This document shows positions 26,326 to 39,657 of a DNA stretch of 64,000 nucleotides, in pieces. The position numbers were made by a program, and so were the translations under genes. Position 1 is the stretch's first letter, and every line of letters begins with the position of its first letter. Origin of the DNA: Callipepla californica brunnescens (lineage: Eukaryota; Chordata; Aves; Galliformes; Odontophoridae); contig JALIRH010000001.1 in assembly GCA_023055505.1 (NCBI GenBank), positions 96,316,530 through 96,380,529 of the forward strand. The letters are read 5' to 3'. The notes beneath the pieces were generated by a model. The model did no database searches and was not told where the DNA came from. It saw nothing but the letters and a program-made list of their open reading frames with translations.

Positions 26326-27407
26326 TGTATTTTAAGTTTTAATTTATTTTCATACAATATTTACTTTATATTATACAAATTATGTAAAATGTTTTTTAAT
26401 TATGACATGAATTTGTGACTCTTGGAATGGAATTTAGTTGCTTAGATCAGTGACACACTATGTGTATACGGTATCTTTCTTGACCTCCACACACTGGTTT
26501 TGTTGACAATGTATCTGAGGGGCTACATTGACCATTTGAAGACTGCTATTTTTAACCCACTGAATCACTCCTAATAAGTATTTTATACATCCTTAAAATA
26601 AGAAAATTAGACATTCATTCCTCATGCAATGTTATATAGGAACCAACTTGGATAGGAGGAGTTTTTACCGCTGCTGGACTGTGACATTGTCTCCTAATAG
26701 ATCTTAATTCAAAGAGAAGAATCCCTGACTGTAGTTGCCACGTAAAGTCTGCTGGAGTTGGCTAGAATTATGGAAGATCAACTGCAGTGTTAATTGACAC
26801 TCAAAATGTACAGAACAATTGTGGAATAAGGACCACACAAAGGTATTGCTGGAACTAATTCTGCTGTGAAGATACACTCACAACTAACCAGTGCTTCCCT
26901 CTTTTTATGGCAGATCCACAGTGTAAGTTTAGGAAGCAGGGAACTACTCATTCCTATAAAAGTCCTTCATTCCTAGCTGCTTCTGGGATAAAGAAACATT
27001 GTCAGTGGGAGATGAGATGACATTCCTGATGGATTCCTGGTGATCTGGCCTCATTAACAAAACCGTAAAATACTATAATACTATAAATCAGTGCCTCCTG
27101 CAGAGGCAGTTCTGTTCTGATGGCAAATTAGTAATTTACTAGGGAGGCACTGAGGCACCAAAATTTCTGGGAAGGTATCTCAAGAATTAAGCTAGCAGGT
27201 TCATTCTTCTTTTAGATCTCTTGATCACCCTGTTGGAAAATAGAATTACATCCAAATTTTCTGCAAAATTTTTCTGTCTGAGTTTTGAATAATATAGCTT
27301 TGAAAGTATGAGAATGATATTTATATATTCCTCTAGTGATGCGGAGATAACAGGTTCTTTGGTTATAAAAATAAATTACTGTAGATTCCATTGCACAGCA
27401 TTCATGC
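26326..27407. other. Unique AT-rich non-coding sequence
   Basis: No gene or repeat family recognised; AT-rich at 26330-26410. Confidence 0.55.
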
Positions 27408-27488
27408 ATTATTACTATTATTACTATTGCTTTTATTACTGTTATTGCTGTTATTACTGTTATTACTGTTATTTATATTTATATTCCT
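27408..27488. repeat. (TTATTACTG)-type imperfect tandem repeat
   Basis: About 80 bp of TTA/CTA/CTG triplets, with a higher-order 9-base unit TTATTACTG visible towards the middle. It translates to a run of Y, C and L residues in one frame, which is not evidence of a gene. Confidence 0.9.
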
Positions 27489-30400
27489 ATTTCAAGAATA
27501 AGCACCTGAAGAGTAATAGGTTTCATAGGCCAAGAGGCTTCCAGTGAATGTTAATACTACTTTTCTGTCTATTTTGTAACCATTTGTTTCAGTCATTTCT
27601 GTAAGAAAAACCGTATCCACTTGTTTGCTTCTCATGGCAGGCAACTCAAATAAGTCATAAGTTCTATTAAATCATCCTCTAAGTAGCCAGACAGTTTTCC
27701 AATGGCTGATCTTCCACAAAATATACTTTTTTTTGTGTGTGTGTGTGATTTCTGCTCTTCATCAAATGGGCTATCTGTACTTTGCTATTGCAGGGACTGA
27801 TGTGATCTTTTTGGATTCTGCAGGATCCCAGCAGTGGATCTTTTTGGATCCCAGCAGGAAGAGGAATTCTTCCAGTAACTTGTAGCAGATGTGCACTCAG
27901 TCACGTGGCACTGTCTGCATGTGTGCACGAGACGGTACACAGAAGTAGTTAAACTGGATGACTCTGTGGGGTTTACTAAATCAATTGCCATTCTCATTTG
28001 GGACAGCAGTTGAAATCCTAATGAGAATAGTAACACTTGTAATTAGAAGTCTACAAAATCTTCTAAAATAATCACTTAAATTTAAAATGTAAATGTGGCT
28101 GTAATTAATTAGTCTATTTAGAATAGAGCTTTCTAATTAACAAATGTAAATTGAGAATTTTCTGTAGATTTCATGAGGACAAAAGTGTCTCTCATGGGAG
28201 CTGAAAGGAGACACATTTCCTTGTGAATGCATGTTAAGCCCTGGCAGCTCACACCTCGGCACAAGCCTCTGTTGGTAAGATGAACTCTCTAGTACAGGGT
28301 CATACTAATACTACTTACACAGGTTTTCTTAACATTATAATACAAAATCCTGCTTTTTAAGTAAGAATATTTTAAGCCAAGTGTAATGCTTTTCAAAGGT
28401 AAAAAAACATCAGCCCTCAAATTCCCAAAAAAGGTACAAGATCCTGGAGCAAAGATGTGTTGAAGTCTGATCAGAAAAGATGGTTGACCATCACCTATCT
28501 ACTGAAATCAGTGGCTGTTTATGGAAGTCATGAAACAAAGAAACAAACAAACAAAGCAGAATGACAAATGAAACTTTTGAAGTCCTATTTTATTACAGAT
28601 CAGGCTCACACAGAGAACAAATCATACACAGACTGACAGGTACTTAGTACATACAAAACTTTGAATCTCTGCTTGGAGTTGAATAGAAATATATTGTTCT
28701 TTTTCTGTTGAATTTTATTCCTCTCAACATGCCAGAAGTACTCAATCAGCCTGTTACCCCGTTTCATTCCAACATAGATGTAAGTACTGAATCCATGGAC
28801 TGACAAGGCATACACTGCATTGCTGAGAAATGGGGTAAATTGTTCTATGCAGAGCTTCATGCTGCCAAGGCATTATGTATTTTCAGATCATAAGCCTACC
28901 ACATGGTTCTGGCATATGGACAGTGTTCTAGTTAGTTGTCACTCTTCAATTTTTTCTGCATATAGTTGGCTGAACAGCTTTCCGGATCCCTCTGTCTGTG
29001 ACTTGATCTCAGTTGACCATAGCAAGGGCTTAGATTTCTAATTGTCATGGTACATCTCTTAGATACCTAAAAGTGTCTAAATGTAGGTGTCAAAATCTGC
29101 ACTGAAGTACAGCTGAAAAACACTTTTCCCCTGGCACTTTTAGCATTGCTACGAGTGCTTTGTTCCTACAGCTGTTCATGTTGAAACAACCTTGGAAGGA
29201 AAAGAAGTAGGGTGAGACAAGGAAAGAAAAGGAAAGGAAGAGAGATAAAGAAAATGGCATCAAAAATAATTTGACTAATAAATTGATTATGTGTTTTTTT
29301 AAATGCTAATACTATTTTGGTTGAGTTGACATTTATCTTTGAATAATACATTTATTGTTCATTTGAGTTAGGTGGCCAACTGCCTTTCAAAAGACCATTA
29401 GCCCCAGTTGTTACTGGCTAGGAGCAAAGTAAAACCTTGCTATTGAGATAATGCTCCATTTCCGATAGACATTACCTTAACTCATAGCATGCTGACCCAT
29501 TAATTAATACACATTTTGGTGATTCCAATATGGTATAAGAAACATATGCACTTCAGGTAGAGACTTCAAGAAAAGAAAGTGAGAGCATCTTTTACTGAAC
29601 AAAAAGGTTGCTTATGGGTCTTGTTTTAGCTCTCTGAAGCTTTCTTCATTTTTCTTGTGCAATAGTAGCATACCATATTTTCTGATGTCATGTTGTCCAA
29701 CAGTACATTTTTTTTCTAATGATTGAGTGATATTGCAGATGTCTTAATGTTAGTTCATTAAAAGTCACGAAACAGAAAATATTACTTATGTTTTTAATAT
29801 TCCTTAACTGTGATTGCAGCAGTATAAGAAATATAGAAGCTGGAATGTATTATTTCCGTATGTCTGCAAGCCTCAAAAATTCCCATGTGAAAAGCAAAGA
29901 TTAATTGTACAGTATTTACACCTTTTCATTGATAACTACACCATAAAACTGTACAAATTGCAATTGGTTTCTTTTTCCCAGAATCCCTTTGGCTTTTAAG
30001 GGATGTTCCTCAATTAGTTGAACTGTGTTTCCTCTTGCTTACTAAGCACTTTTGGTCAAACAAGGAATGGCAGAGGTCCACAATTAGATCAAAAGATCAA
30101 TCCTAATGTACCATTTTCTCCTCACCCTCCTGCTTTAATAAAGTGGCTGCAGTTCTCCAGGGGACAACTCAAAATCCGAGTACTGATATTTCTAAATTAG
30201 CTGACTCGGTGACCTTGCTAGTAATTGCGTTAGTTTATCAATGTTCAACACAATTTATTACTCTCCAATATGTACCAAAGCGTTTATCTCTCAACACTAA
30301 CAATATTAAAAATCTAAAGTGTCTGTTGAGAAACAAAGAACTATTCAATAAGGAAAATGCATAATACAATGGACAACACTGCACTCATGGGTAATGGTGT

Positions 30401-33227
30401 TAATCTAATAACTCATAAGTGAGAAAGGGAAGAACGTTTATTTTGTATTTTATCTGAGGTACTCTTTAAATAAAACTTTTCTTTTTCTTTCTTTCATTTC
30501 TTCTTCCTTTTTTCCTTTTTAAACCAGGAATGAGCTACAGCTTTTATATATCATTGAACATATTACCCAGACTCCAATGAGAAAAATGAAGACTGATAAA
30601 ACCTTATCTAAGCATTTAAAAGTCATTTGGAGACATTGATCAAAACTCACTCTGAAATTAAACATATTAAATTTAGATGGAGGAAAAAAGGCATTAAGTT
30701 GATGGAACCCAATTTTTGTATGAAGCAAACAAATGGCATCATTTCACCAACCTTCCCATCTTGATCACATTGCTATGCATTATTTAAAATATGCACTTGA
30801 TTTGGGTAGTTAATAAGCTATCTGTAAACTTGGAGTACATTTTGGTTGTGGGCAGTGCTCTTCTGGTTCAGCATCAGGATTATTGATTTGTTTTTCCTTC
30901 TGTGAGATGAGTTTGTGACATAGAGCCACCAAACATGAATCAGTGTAACTATCTGCTTGTGGTGAGATAAGATTGATAAAGGACAGAAATGCACAGAGTG
31001 TGTGAGATCTTTTAAATGATTCCATTTACTTGGAGCTGTCAGCAGCTCAGCAATTCTCTTTGCCAGTAGCACACACACATGATTTTGCAGTGCTGGATGC
31101 TGAATCTCCTCAAGTGCTTCAAATGAGCCCCAGATCTAACTGAAGAAAACAGCTAAAATAAATGTGTCCTTATCCACAGTCAAAGCAGTGGAAACAGCCA
31201 ATACGCACCCAGTATCCTAATTTCTTCTATAGAGCAACACTGAATAAGTCTTCTGAAAACTTGCAAACTTTTGCATTCTTCTTTAAAAAAAAAAACTTTT
31301 GCATTTATTTTGACAAGTAACTTGCCTTTTTAGAAAAAAAAGTTGGTGCAATAGGGACAGTCCCACAGGCAAAAGCTGATGCACTCTGGGGTGGAGGATG
31401 ACTATAGATAGCTCTAATCACATCCTAGAGGTTGCCCATCACAGCTGTCAAAGAGTGTTAGGTGAATTCTGCAGAGCAGCTAGGAGTTAGGTGTTCATTG
31501 CCATCTGGAAGGGTTCTGTTCTTCAGGGGTCACACTGCAGTGCAAACCGCAGCACAGCAATAGCAGGTGACCGTGGAGCTTCAGCATACATTCCTGATCT
31601 GACCTAAACAGCAAACATAGACAAAGAAGCCTCATACTCAGATGAGTTTTGCTAAATATTGCCATATATATCCTTAAAATCTACATTGAATGAAAAAATA
31701 ATTAATCATGTCAAGTCATCTTTGTTAATAAGGGTTTTTTTACAACTTTCCTAGCATTTATGACCCAATGAAAAATGTTTAGTTGTTTATTTATTATCAG
31801 ATTGAAGCCCAGGTTCTCAAAATGGGAATAATCTTTGTATTCACTTCATATTCTTCACATACACTTGATTGTGTACTTCCCTTATTTGCAGGAAATCTCA
31901 AGGAGAAAAGAGTGTTACAAGAAGCACTGATGGTTGTCTATCCCAATTCTGAGCTTCACTGTCAACTCAGGTACTTCTGAATCCACTTCTCAAACAGCTT
32001 AAAAATAATTTTATTGTAATGACATGGATAGTACTAGTTGATGAGATGAAATAAAGATCAAGCAAACATGATTTCTACGATGAACAGAGTGAACTGAACA
32101 CCAGAGGTGCTCATTTCCCTTCACTGACTGTATCAGAACTGTATTTGTTCTACTGTCTTAGACATCAGTGAATAGATCTGAATAGTGAGGTGAACCAAAT
32201 AGAACAGAGAAATGTAAGGATCACAAGTATATTCCTATCCCCACTGTGTTGCCTCAGAAATATTTGTGAGCACCAGTTAAAAATTCTTTTTTCTTCATAC
32301 TGTTTTAAAATGGAGTTCATCATGAAGAGTAGAGATTTTTTAAGATATATTTTCTTTTACACAAGTACAGTTTGCACAATATTGAATTCAAAATACTTCA
32401 GTGCTTTGTTTTTTGAGTATGTTAGGGAAAATCCTTATTTTTTTTTTCTCAGAATAACCTTTTATATACTTTTTTCTTCTTCTGTCTTGAAAATGATTTC
32501 AGCCTAGAAATTCAGACATTCACCTAGTTGCATACAGCTTTTTTTTTCATGCTTGGTGTTTCCCTTTTGCATTGCATTATTCTGGCTTAAGATTAAGTGT
32601 TTTCTCCATTCTGTGAGGAGTCTGTTGGTCACATTAGCTTACTGTGATTGGATATAATGTGACATGACACATTTGAGCACATTTGTGAAAAACAATGAGT
32701 GCAGGAATAAGACTTCCTATGAATATTTTTTTCCCACATAAATGAATTCACTGAGTCTTGGACTTCTTTTTATTCTTCTTTTTTTCTTTTCGTTTTTTTA
32801 CTTTTTTTTGTGTATCTTATTTACATGCTTTGCTGTACTTACTGGTATAGAAACAGGACCATAATATGCTAAATCCTTTATGAACACCGTAGAAGTATAT
32901 ATCATGCTACATACAGCAGTAGTCAAGAATGATACACAAAATTCATTACACCAAACTTCAGTCAACCAGATGAAGCACTTGAGTTACTAAAGAATTCCTA
33001 TCAAAGACAAAAACTACGACTTGGTCTATCTTTTCCTATTAATAACAGAAACAAGTGTACAAATTTTATAAAACACTCTTGATTTAATCTTGATAAAGCA
33101 GATTCCTTTATTGCTAAGGCAGAGAAGATGTCAGCTGAGGTGGCCTTTGAAAATGGATGCATGCCAGTGTTAACTCCTTCAGGCTGGATGTGACTTTCTT
33201 GGAGAAATCAGGGTATTTGGGAGATTT
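27489..33227. other. Long stretch of unique AT-rich sequence with small simple repeats
   Basis: No gene recognised. Small tracts are a (GT)7 run at 27735-27748, a purine patch at about 29212-29251, and pyrimidine patches at about 30478-30521 and 32765-32812. A GC-richer patch at about 31350-31600 holds no convincing exon. Confidence 0.5.
27804..27857 (+). repeat. Short direct duplication
   Basis: Two adjacent units begin GATCTTTTTGGAT (27804 and 27837) and both end CCCAGCAG. The second unit lacks about 11 bases found in the first. This looks like a local slippage duplication followed by a small deletion. Confidence 0.85.
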
Positions 33228-33725
33228 CATAGAATCATAGAATCACCAAGTCTGGAAAAGACCTACAAGATCATCCAGTCCAACCATCCACCAATCATTC
33301 TCACTAAATCTTGTTCCTCAACAGAATGTCTAAACATTCCTTGAATACCTCCAGGGTCAGTGACTCCACCATCTCCCTGGGCAGCCCATTCCAGCACCTG
33401 ACTGCTCTTTTGGAGGAGTATTTCCTAACATCCAGTCTGAATCTCCCCTGGCATAACTTAAAGCCATTCCCTCTCATCCTGACACTAGTTAAATGAGAGA
33501 AAAGGTTGACCCTCAATCATCTACAACCTCCCTTCAGTTAGTTATAGAGGTGTTGTCCCCTGAGCCTCCTCTTCTCCAGACTGAGCAATTCCAGCTCCCT
33601 CAGAGATTCCTCATAAGATCTGTGCTCCAGACCTGTTACCAGCTTCGCTGGTCTCCTTCAGGCATGCTCCAGGGACTTAATGACTTTCTTGCAGTGAGGG
33701 GCCCAAAACTGAACACAGTGTTTAT
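33228..33725 (-). mobile_element. CR1 retrotransposon, 5'-truncated
   Basis: Minus-strand copy with an intact-looking 3' terminus at 33228 (two octamers, then AATCACCAAGTCTGGAAAAG). The frame at 33304-33516 keeps the end of ORF2 in one piece: [17 protein letters not shown], then [20 protein letters not shown], then a terminal stop. The sequence leaves the CR1 pattern near 33725. Confidence 0.92.
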
Positions 33726-33837
33726 AGCCTGCTATGTTCTGTCACAGCCAGAATGCATTAATACCTTCAAGGTCACATCATCTCTTCATGCACCTGACTG
33801 GTTTTGACGATAAGAAAATCACTAGAATATATAGAAG

Positions 33838-33945
33838 AACCAATGGCTACTGACTGGCATCGACTGTCCAGGGAGGTTGTGAAATCTTTATCACTGGGAT
33901 GTTTAAGAGCTTGTTAGACTGTCAGAGATAGATTAATTACAGTTC
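33838..33945 (+). mobile_element. Probable degraded CR1 fragment
   Basis: A plus-strand patch reads like the end of CR1 ORF2: GACTGTCCAGGGAGGTTGTG, then a TTTAAGAGCTTGTTAGACTG block. It is short and diverged with no 3' octamers, so the call rests on a few blocks. Confidence 0.5.
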
Positions 33946-36900
33946 ATTCATCCAGTCTCATCTTCAGTAATGGCTATGAATCTAGAAACACGTTGGCTCA
34001 CCAATTCATTCCACGTGCTACCTACCTCTTAATAATAGAAAATAAACTGCAGTCTGAGTAACCTGAAGTAACCTACTTGACTTTGCTTTTATCTTTTATT
34101 TTGAAAGAGATTGGGAAATAAGCTATGTGGACATATGGAAGTAATTTTATTATTCTGGAAAAAATTAAACATACATGGATGTATAAAAGCAATTCTTTGC
34201 AGAAAGTAAAGTAGGCAATGTTGATAGACTTACTTATATTATTATTCCCTTCCCCAAAGATTGTGTAAGGCAGAATATTGTGTTAAACTACTGAGAGCTA
34301 ACAGCTTCTGGAGCTGAGCTGAACAATCACAACACATAATATTTTCCCCTAAATCTTCTTTGGACTTGTGCTGTGTAGATGGGGTCTTCATTTACAATTA
34401 TTTTATTTTAAAATTTTTATTGTTTTATTATCAATTTTATCTTATTCTATTTTGCAATTAAAAATTTCAAAAGGAGTGTGAAGCTGCATGCCCTGGGACT
34501 ACGCTGGTGTGTGAGACCACGCTGAATGCAAAGTTTGCTGGAGTAATGCTGGAGGACTGTAAAGGGAGACAGGAGGCAAACCTGCCACATATTGATTCTT
34601 GGAAGTTCCCTCTGGGGTCAGCTACCCACCAGACACTACAGACTTTCTCTTGGAAGAGAACCAGTTGGAGAAATCCATTGGAGTGTCATGTAAATGTTAC
34701 CATTTCGTGTGACCAGAAATCCACTTCCCTGGTCACTTCATGGTTCTCTGTTACTTGGGAGTAGATACATACTGAGGGAGTATTTTGAGGTCCACAAAAT
34801 AGTTCCAGCTTCTGACCTTTCATGCTTGTGCTCCCTTATATCCTTGTTGGCAGTTCATTGATCAGCAAAGGAATGAATTTCCATATGCTTTTCACACAAA
34901 AGCAAAGATAAGATCCACAAAGCTCCTAGAAAAGTTTAACCTGTGCTGATTTAGTAATTGCAAATGTTACTTCATCTCAAAGCTGAAATTCTGGGAGAAA
35001 ACCCCAGAGTTATTCCCAAAGGCTAGCAGTAGCTTCTGGCTTCCTGCCCTTTCACTCAATTCTGCAATAGACGTCTCTGAAGACAGTATGAGAATGGAAC
35101 TGAGATATTTGTGTATCCTTCTGGCATCTTCTCCCCTCCACTGTGCCTGACTGGAAAACATACAGTTACCCCGAGCAGACTATGGAGAAGGCTGATTAAG
35201 TGCACTGTGTCCCTGCTAAGCATGTCAATCAAGGGTAAATATGCTTTGGGTTATTATCAGATATGATACTTCTGTGTTCCCTCCGATTCTTCTCTGCAAG
35301 GATTGCGAAGAGGTTCTTGTCGTCTTACACTCATGTCAGACCCACTGGATGCAGCTCACTGAGCCCTGAATGCATTTCAGATTTCACAGGTGGAGTAGCT
35401 GCAAGCATGTAGAGTGGGCTCCCATGGAAATCAATAACTGTTTTACAGCTGACTTCACTTGAAAGAGAACTCAAGTCAAAGCTCAGTGCTTTTGAAAATC
35501 ATACCCTACATATTTAAATGCCTCCACTCTTACTTCATGAGCTTGAGTTTCCTTCTTCCTCTGGGAAGACATTATCTGCTACCTTCATGAAACATTATAA
35601 CAAAACAGTTTAAAAAATAATGATGCTTGTGTTTTTTTATCGCCACTTCTACTATTTCTTGAAGTTTGCATTTTCTCATAACTCCATGTCTTGATGTATC
35701 TTTATTTCTTTATTCCCAAGTGTATAAAAGTAAATATTAATACTATGAACTTCATACTGTTGTTATTATTTAACTATATGGAAATAAACCAAGTATTCAG
35801 TCAAAATGAACTGAATATTTAAAAAACTTCTTAATATACTAAAACAGTGGCACTGCAGAATCCATTTACATGTCTTATGGCATCACACTAAAAGCAAGAA
35901 GACATGCAGGATTAATTTTCTTCTGATGTAAATAGAAGTGCCATAATCCCATGCTAGTGTTATTAATGCTGGCTGAAAGCCGTGTTACTTTTTGCATTAA
36001 TTGATAAATAGCAAAACACATTTCAAGAACATTAACATTTCTCCATCCCCTAGAAAATTTGTATGTCACAACCTGAACATTTGGGACATAGTTCTCCTGA
36101 TGGTCAATAAAAACAGCCTAGGAAGTAATATAGGTATGTGTTCCATGCTTCTACCTCTTGGAGGAATCATAAAAAGACTGAAATACCCAAGCCTGTCATG
36201 CTCATAGGCAATTCACAAACCTCTCTCTCTCCCCACTTCAACCTTTTGGCAGTTCATGCTCTATGGTTTTTAAGTTTCAAATAAAGTTTCTTTGACATAA
36301 AATTATATTTGTGATTTAACTGAAAGAGCATTCCTACCAGTTACTTAATATACTTGTTGCTGAATATACTGTGAGTGAGCAGTTCACAGCAGCTGAACCC
36401 ATCTGTAATCTGAGTGGCAAAACCAAGGAAAGAGAGAGACCAGGTTTTTGGTGAGGTGGGAAGGCAGCAAGCTCACTTTCAGACTCATTGTGCCTGAAGC
36501 GCTCGGCCTTCTGCACTGTGCTGGCATCTGGCATCTGGCACCCCAGTGACACAGCATGTAAATTTTTCAGTGAAATGGAAGAACCGAGCTGAAAGAGCCA
36601 AAGCCAAACCTCCCTTTTATTCCACTCAAAGACACTGTGACAGATGGAAGGGTTCAGCTTGAATGACAGCAGAGAGACAGTATTGCCTTGTCCCAGATGT
36701 AAAAAAAGACTTGGACCTAATGCAAGAAAATCACTCAGGTCTTTGGACTGATCCAGAATAAGAAGGCAGAGTTTTTCTTAAACAGGATTAGGCAGTGTCC
36801 CTCTTCCCTGAAATGGAGATGAACTCATCTGTGGGCTTCCCTGTCTCCTAAGGGCAAGCCTTGAGATTATACATTTGAAAGTAAAACGAAGATAAAAAAG

Positions 36901-39592
36901 ACTGACATGACAAGGATGGTGACTGAAGATCTTTTCACATAGTCCCACCTTCTTAACCCACTATTTTCTAGATAATGCTTTTCAATGCTGCCTGTGAATA
37001 TGGGCTATTCACATTTCAATCAATTCAAATTCCATTGCTAATTCCACCCCTCACCTACGAGATCTATCTCCTACCGCTTAGTCTCGTGAATATATGCAAG
37101 TATGACAGTGTGAAGAGGTGAAAGAAAGAGAAAATATCTGAAAATATGCCATACTGATGCATATAGGGTATTATCTTAGAGAAGGGGAAAATGGAATTAA
37201 AATTACTCCTCTAAGTCAGAGGAAGAATATGAACCCGACTCTCCCTGAACTGGATAGTTTCCTTTCACCTTGATTTTCTTCAAACAATGATCAATTTGGT
37301 GCCTCAGACAAATTGAGAACTTAGGATTATAAATAAGAAATAGAAATAGGTCTCTCTCTTCACCTTAGAATTATGCATTAACTTTTCAGGACCAATGTGT
37401 CCTTCCCTACATTATTTCTTCTTTATTATTTTAGACCTCTCCTATCTTCATGCACTTCTTTATATTTCATTTAAACTTTTCACATTTGGAGCAGAGTCAT
37501 TCAAATCATTAGCATAAGTAAGAGATGTGTAAGCATCTGTATGTTACAGTTGCAATATTAATTAGAAATATCTTTGAGTCGATAGTGGTACTCAAGAATA
37601 CATTTAGCAATTAAAATGCCACCTAGGCACAATTGAGGAATTTCAGTCCAGAAGAGAAAAACTTTTCCCATCTCTGTGATGCTCAAACTTTTCATAGGTG
37701 GTCAATAAACAAGAGATTTCAAATAGAGTGAGAAGTTCTTTTTTCTATGGGAGTCTAGAGTGAGCCACTAAGGAACTGTTTGCAGAAGGGCTGGAAACTC
37801 ATGGTTACTGCTATAGTAATGGGAGTTGCGCTTTAACCCTTCCAGCATTAAAATGCCAAGACTTCAGAAAAGAAGTATAGTACTTATTCTTGCAACTTAG
37901 TTGACCCCTTGAAATCAGGAGAAATTTTGACCTTTTTTTTTTTTTTTTGACTCATTTGTTTTCTGTTTCTGAAATGAGAGCATGACTGGGGCTGCTTTCT
38001 TACCAGGATACTGTGAGATGACATTAATTGACATTTGATTGTTACAGCGATGTTAAAGCTGATGGCAATGGCAGCTCTGTCTTTAGAAAACCGGTTGCAA
38101 TAGCAACAAGTTTTAAAACTCAGTTTCATCACCCTGTTAGAATTTTCAGCAAAGTTCAGTGTCCCTATCATGCATCCACTTACTGCAAAGTGCTATTGCA
38201 GAGTGTTGTGAGCCTGCAATTTGGCAGTGTAGTTACCTCAGAGAAGGGTTGTAGCTTGTAACTTCTTTGTGTTTGCTTTTGTTTTTTGACACCACTAGGT
38301 GAGAGGTGCTGTTGGTGCGTACAGCATAGCTGTCGTTATATACAGCCGACCTGAATGTTTGATGAAGTGTGGGGTGGTCACTGAAGAAAAGATAAAGCAA
38401 ACGAAGCATGCAGGCAGACCTTTAGAATCAGACGTGATGCAAATGAGGAAAGGCTTTACTAGTAGATCAGCAGATTGCAGAAATGCTCAATCCCCAAACA
38501 GTTTGCAATGAAAGCATTTCATGCTATGCTACTGTAGCAGGATAATTTTCGTCCTATGGTTTTATTGCTAAAGCTGTGATATTATGTGTGTATGTGTGTT
38601 CTCACACAGGCAAACCTCATATCATGAGATTAATGGAAACAACGATAAATATGTTTTCAACAGTGCGCAGCTGGCAAAAATTAGGATTGTATCTAGAAAT
38701 GGATTAAGTCTACAAAAATACATTATTTTTTTGAGCATTTATTGCTATTATTATTATTTCTAACCCTTACTAGACTTCATTCTTTCAGATAAAAACATGC
38801 ATATCAGCATTGCAGTTTGATTGCCTTATGGGCATAAAGCTTTGCATATTTACTGCCCATGAATCATACAAGTATGTGAAATTCAGTGAAGATTCAATTT
38901 TTCCTGCTAGATGCACCTCTAGCCGTTTAATTAAAATATGTATTATTAATAAAACTAGATTTAAGTCATATTTTTTACAGATATAACTGAAACATTAAGG
39001 GCAAATTGTTTCATACTTTCATAGTAATTTGCTTTTAATGTTTTGTGCCTTAATCAAGGTAATCCTAAAATAAGGTTTGTGGTGCTTGTGATTTCATGAC
39101 GTTTAAGTTATTGAAAACAGATTTAAGTATGTTCCAAGACAAGGTCACATTCACTTACTTACAAAATGAGCTTTGAATTTTGCTTCAGATGAAAACCTAC
39201 ATAAAAGTAAAATGCAGTAAAATGTACTTGCTTAGAAAACTATGTTTGGTGCACTGATTACAGTCTGTGATATCAGTCTTCAATAAATAAATGCCATATT
39301 GTTTTATTCCAGCCATTGGGAAGGATTTAGCTGTCACAGTTCTCCTGTCCTTATGAATTTCCCTGTTTCTCTTGCAATTTATGGCATGTAGCAATACCAA
39401 TAGCTGCAGAATAGCTCCTCTACACACACCTGTTGGTGTAGGATTAATAATACTCTATGCTTCATCTTTTCATGGCTATTGTTTAATTGTGCATACATGT
39501 TGCTATTTGTGTCTAACTGAGCTTTTGGATGTATCACCTACATACAAGCAAGATTTTCAATTGTACTTTTAACTCCTGAGCTATATTATAAG
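33946..39592. other. Long stretch of unique sequence
   Basis: No gene recognised. An AT-rich patch at about 34395-34465 is followed by a GC-richer patch at about 34480-34770 carrying an 85-codon plus frame without a domain. A further GC-richer patch lies at 36390-36560, and a T-run of about 18 at 37932-37949. The part around 38000-38240 is listed as a candidate regulatory element. Confidence 0.5.
38000..38240. promoter_or_regulatory. Candidate conserved element with GRHL- and RFX-like sites
   Basis: The palindrome AACCGGTT (38089-38096), a perfect Grainyhead-like core, overlaps GTTGCAATAGCAAC (38094-38107). The latter is a near-palindromic X-box differing from the RFX ideal at two symmetric bases. 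The flanks are low in simple repeats and less AT-rich than average. Regulatory function is inference. Confidence 0.3.
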
Positions 39593-39657
39593 CATAGATT
39601 CATAGATTCATAGATTCATAGATACATTAGGTTGGAAAGGACCTACAAGATCATCAG
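39593..39657 (-). mobile_element. CR1 extreme 3' end with expanded octamers
   Basis: Only about 65 bp of CR1 remain: about four tandem ATTCATAG octamers at 39597-39623, then TAGGTTGGAAAGGACCTACA and AGATCATC. This is a very short 5'-truncated insertion or the remnant of one. The octamer run is longer than in the other copies. Confidence 0.85.

Noticed and set aside
33946..34020. Continuation of CR1 after 33945
   Set aside because: A CATCCAGTCTCATCTTC patch looks vaguely CR1-like, but nothing before or after it fits.
39593..39623. A CRISPR-like or satellite array of ATTCATAG units
   Set aside because: The units are contiguous octamers at a CR1 terminus, with no spacers; they are the normal CR1 3' repeat.
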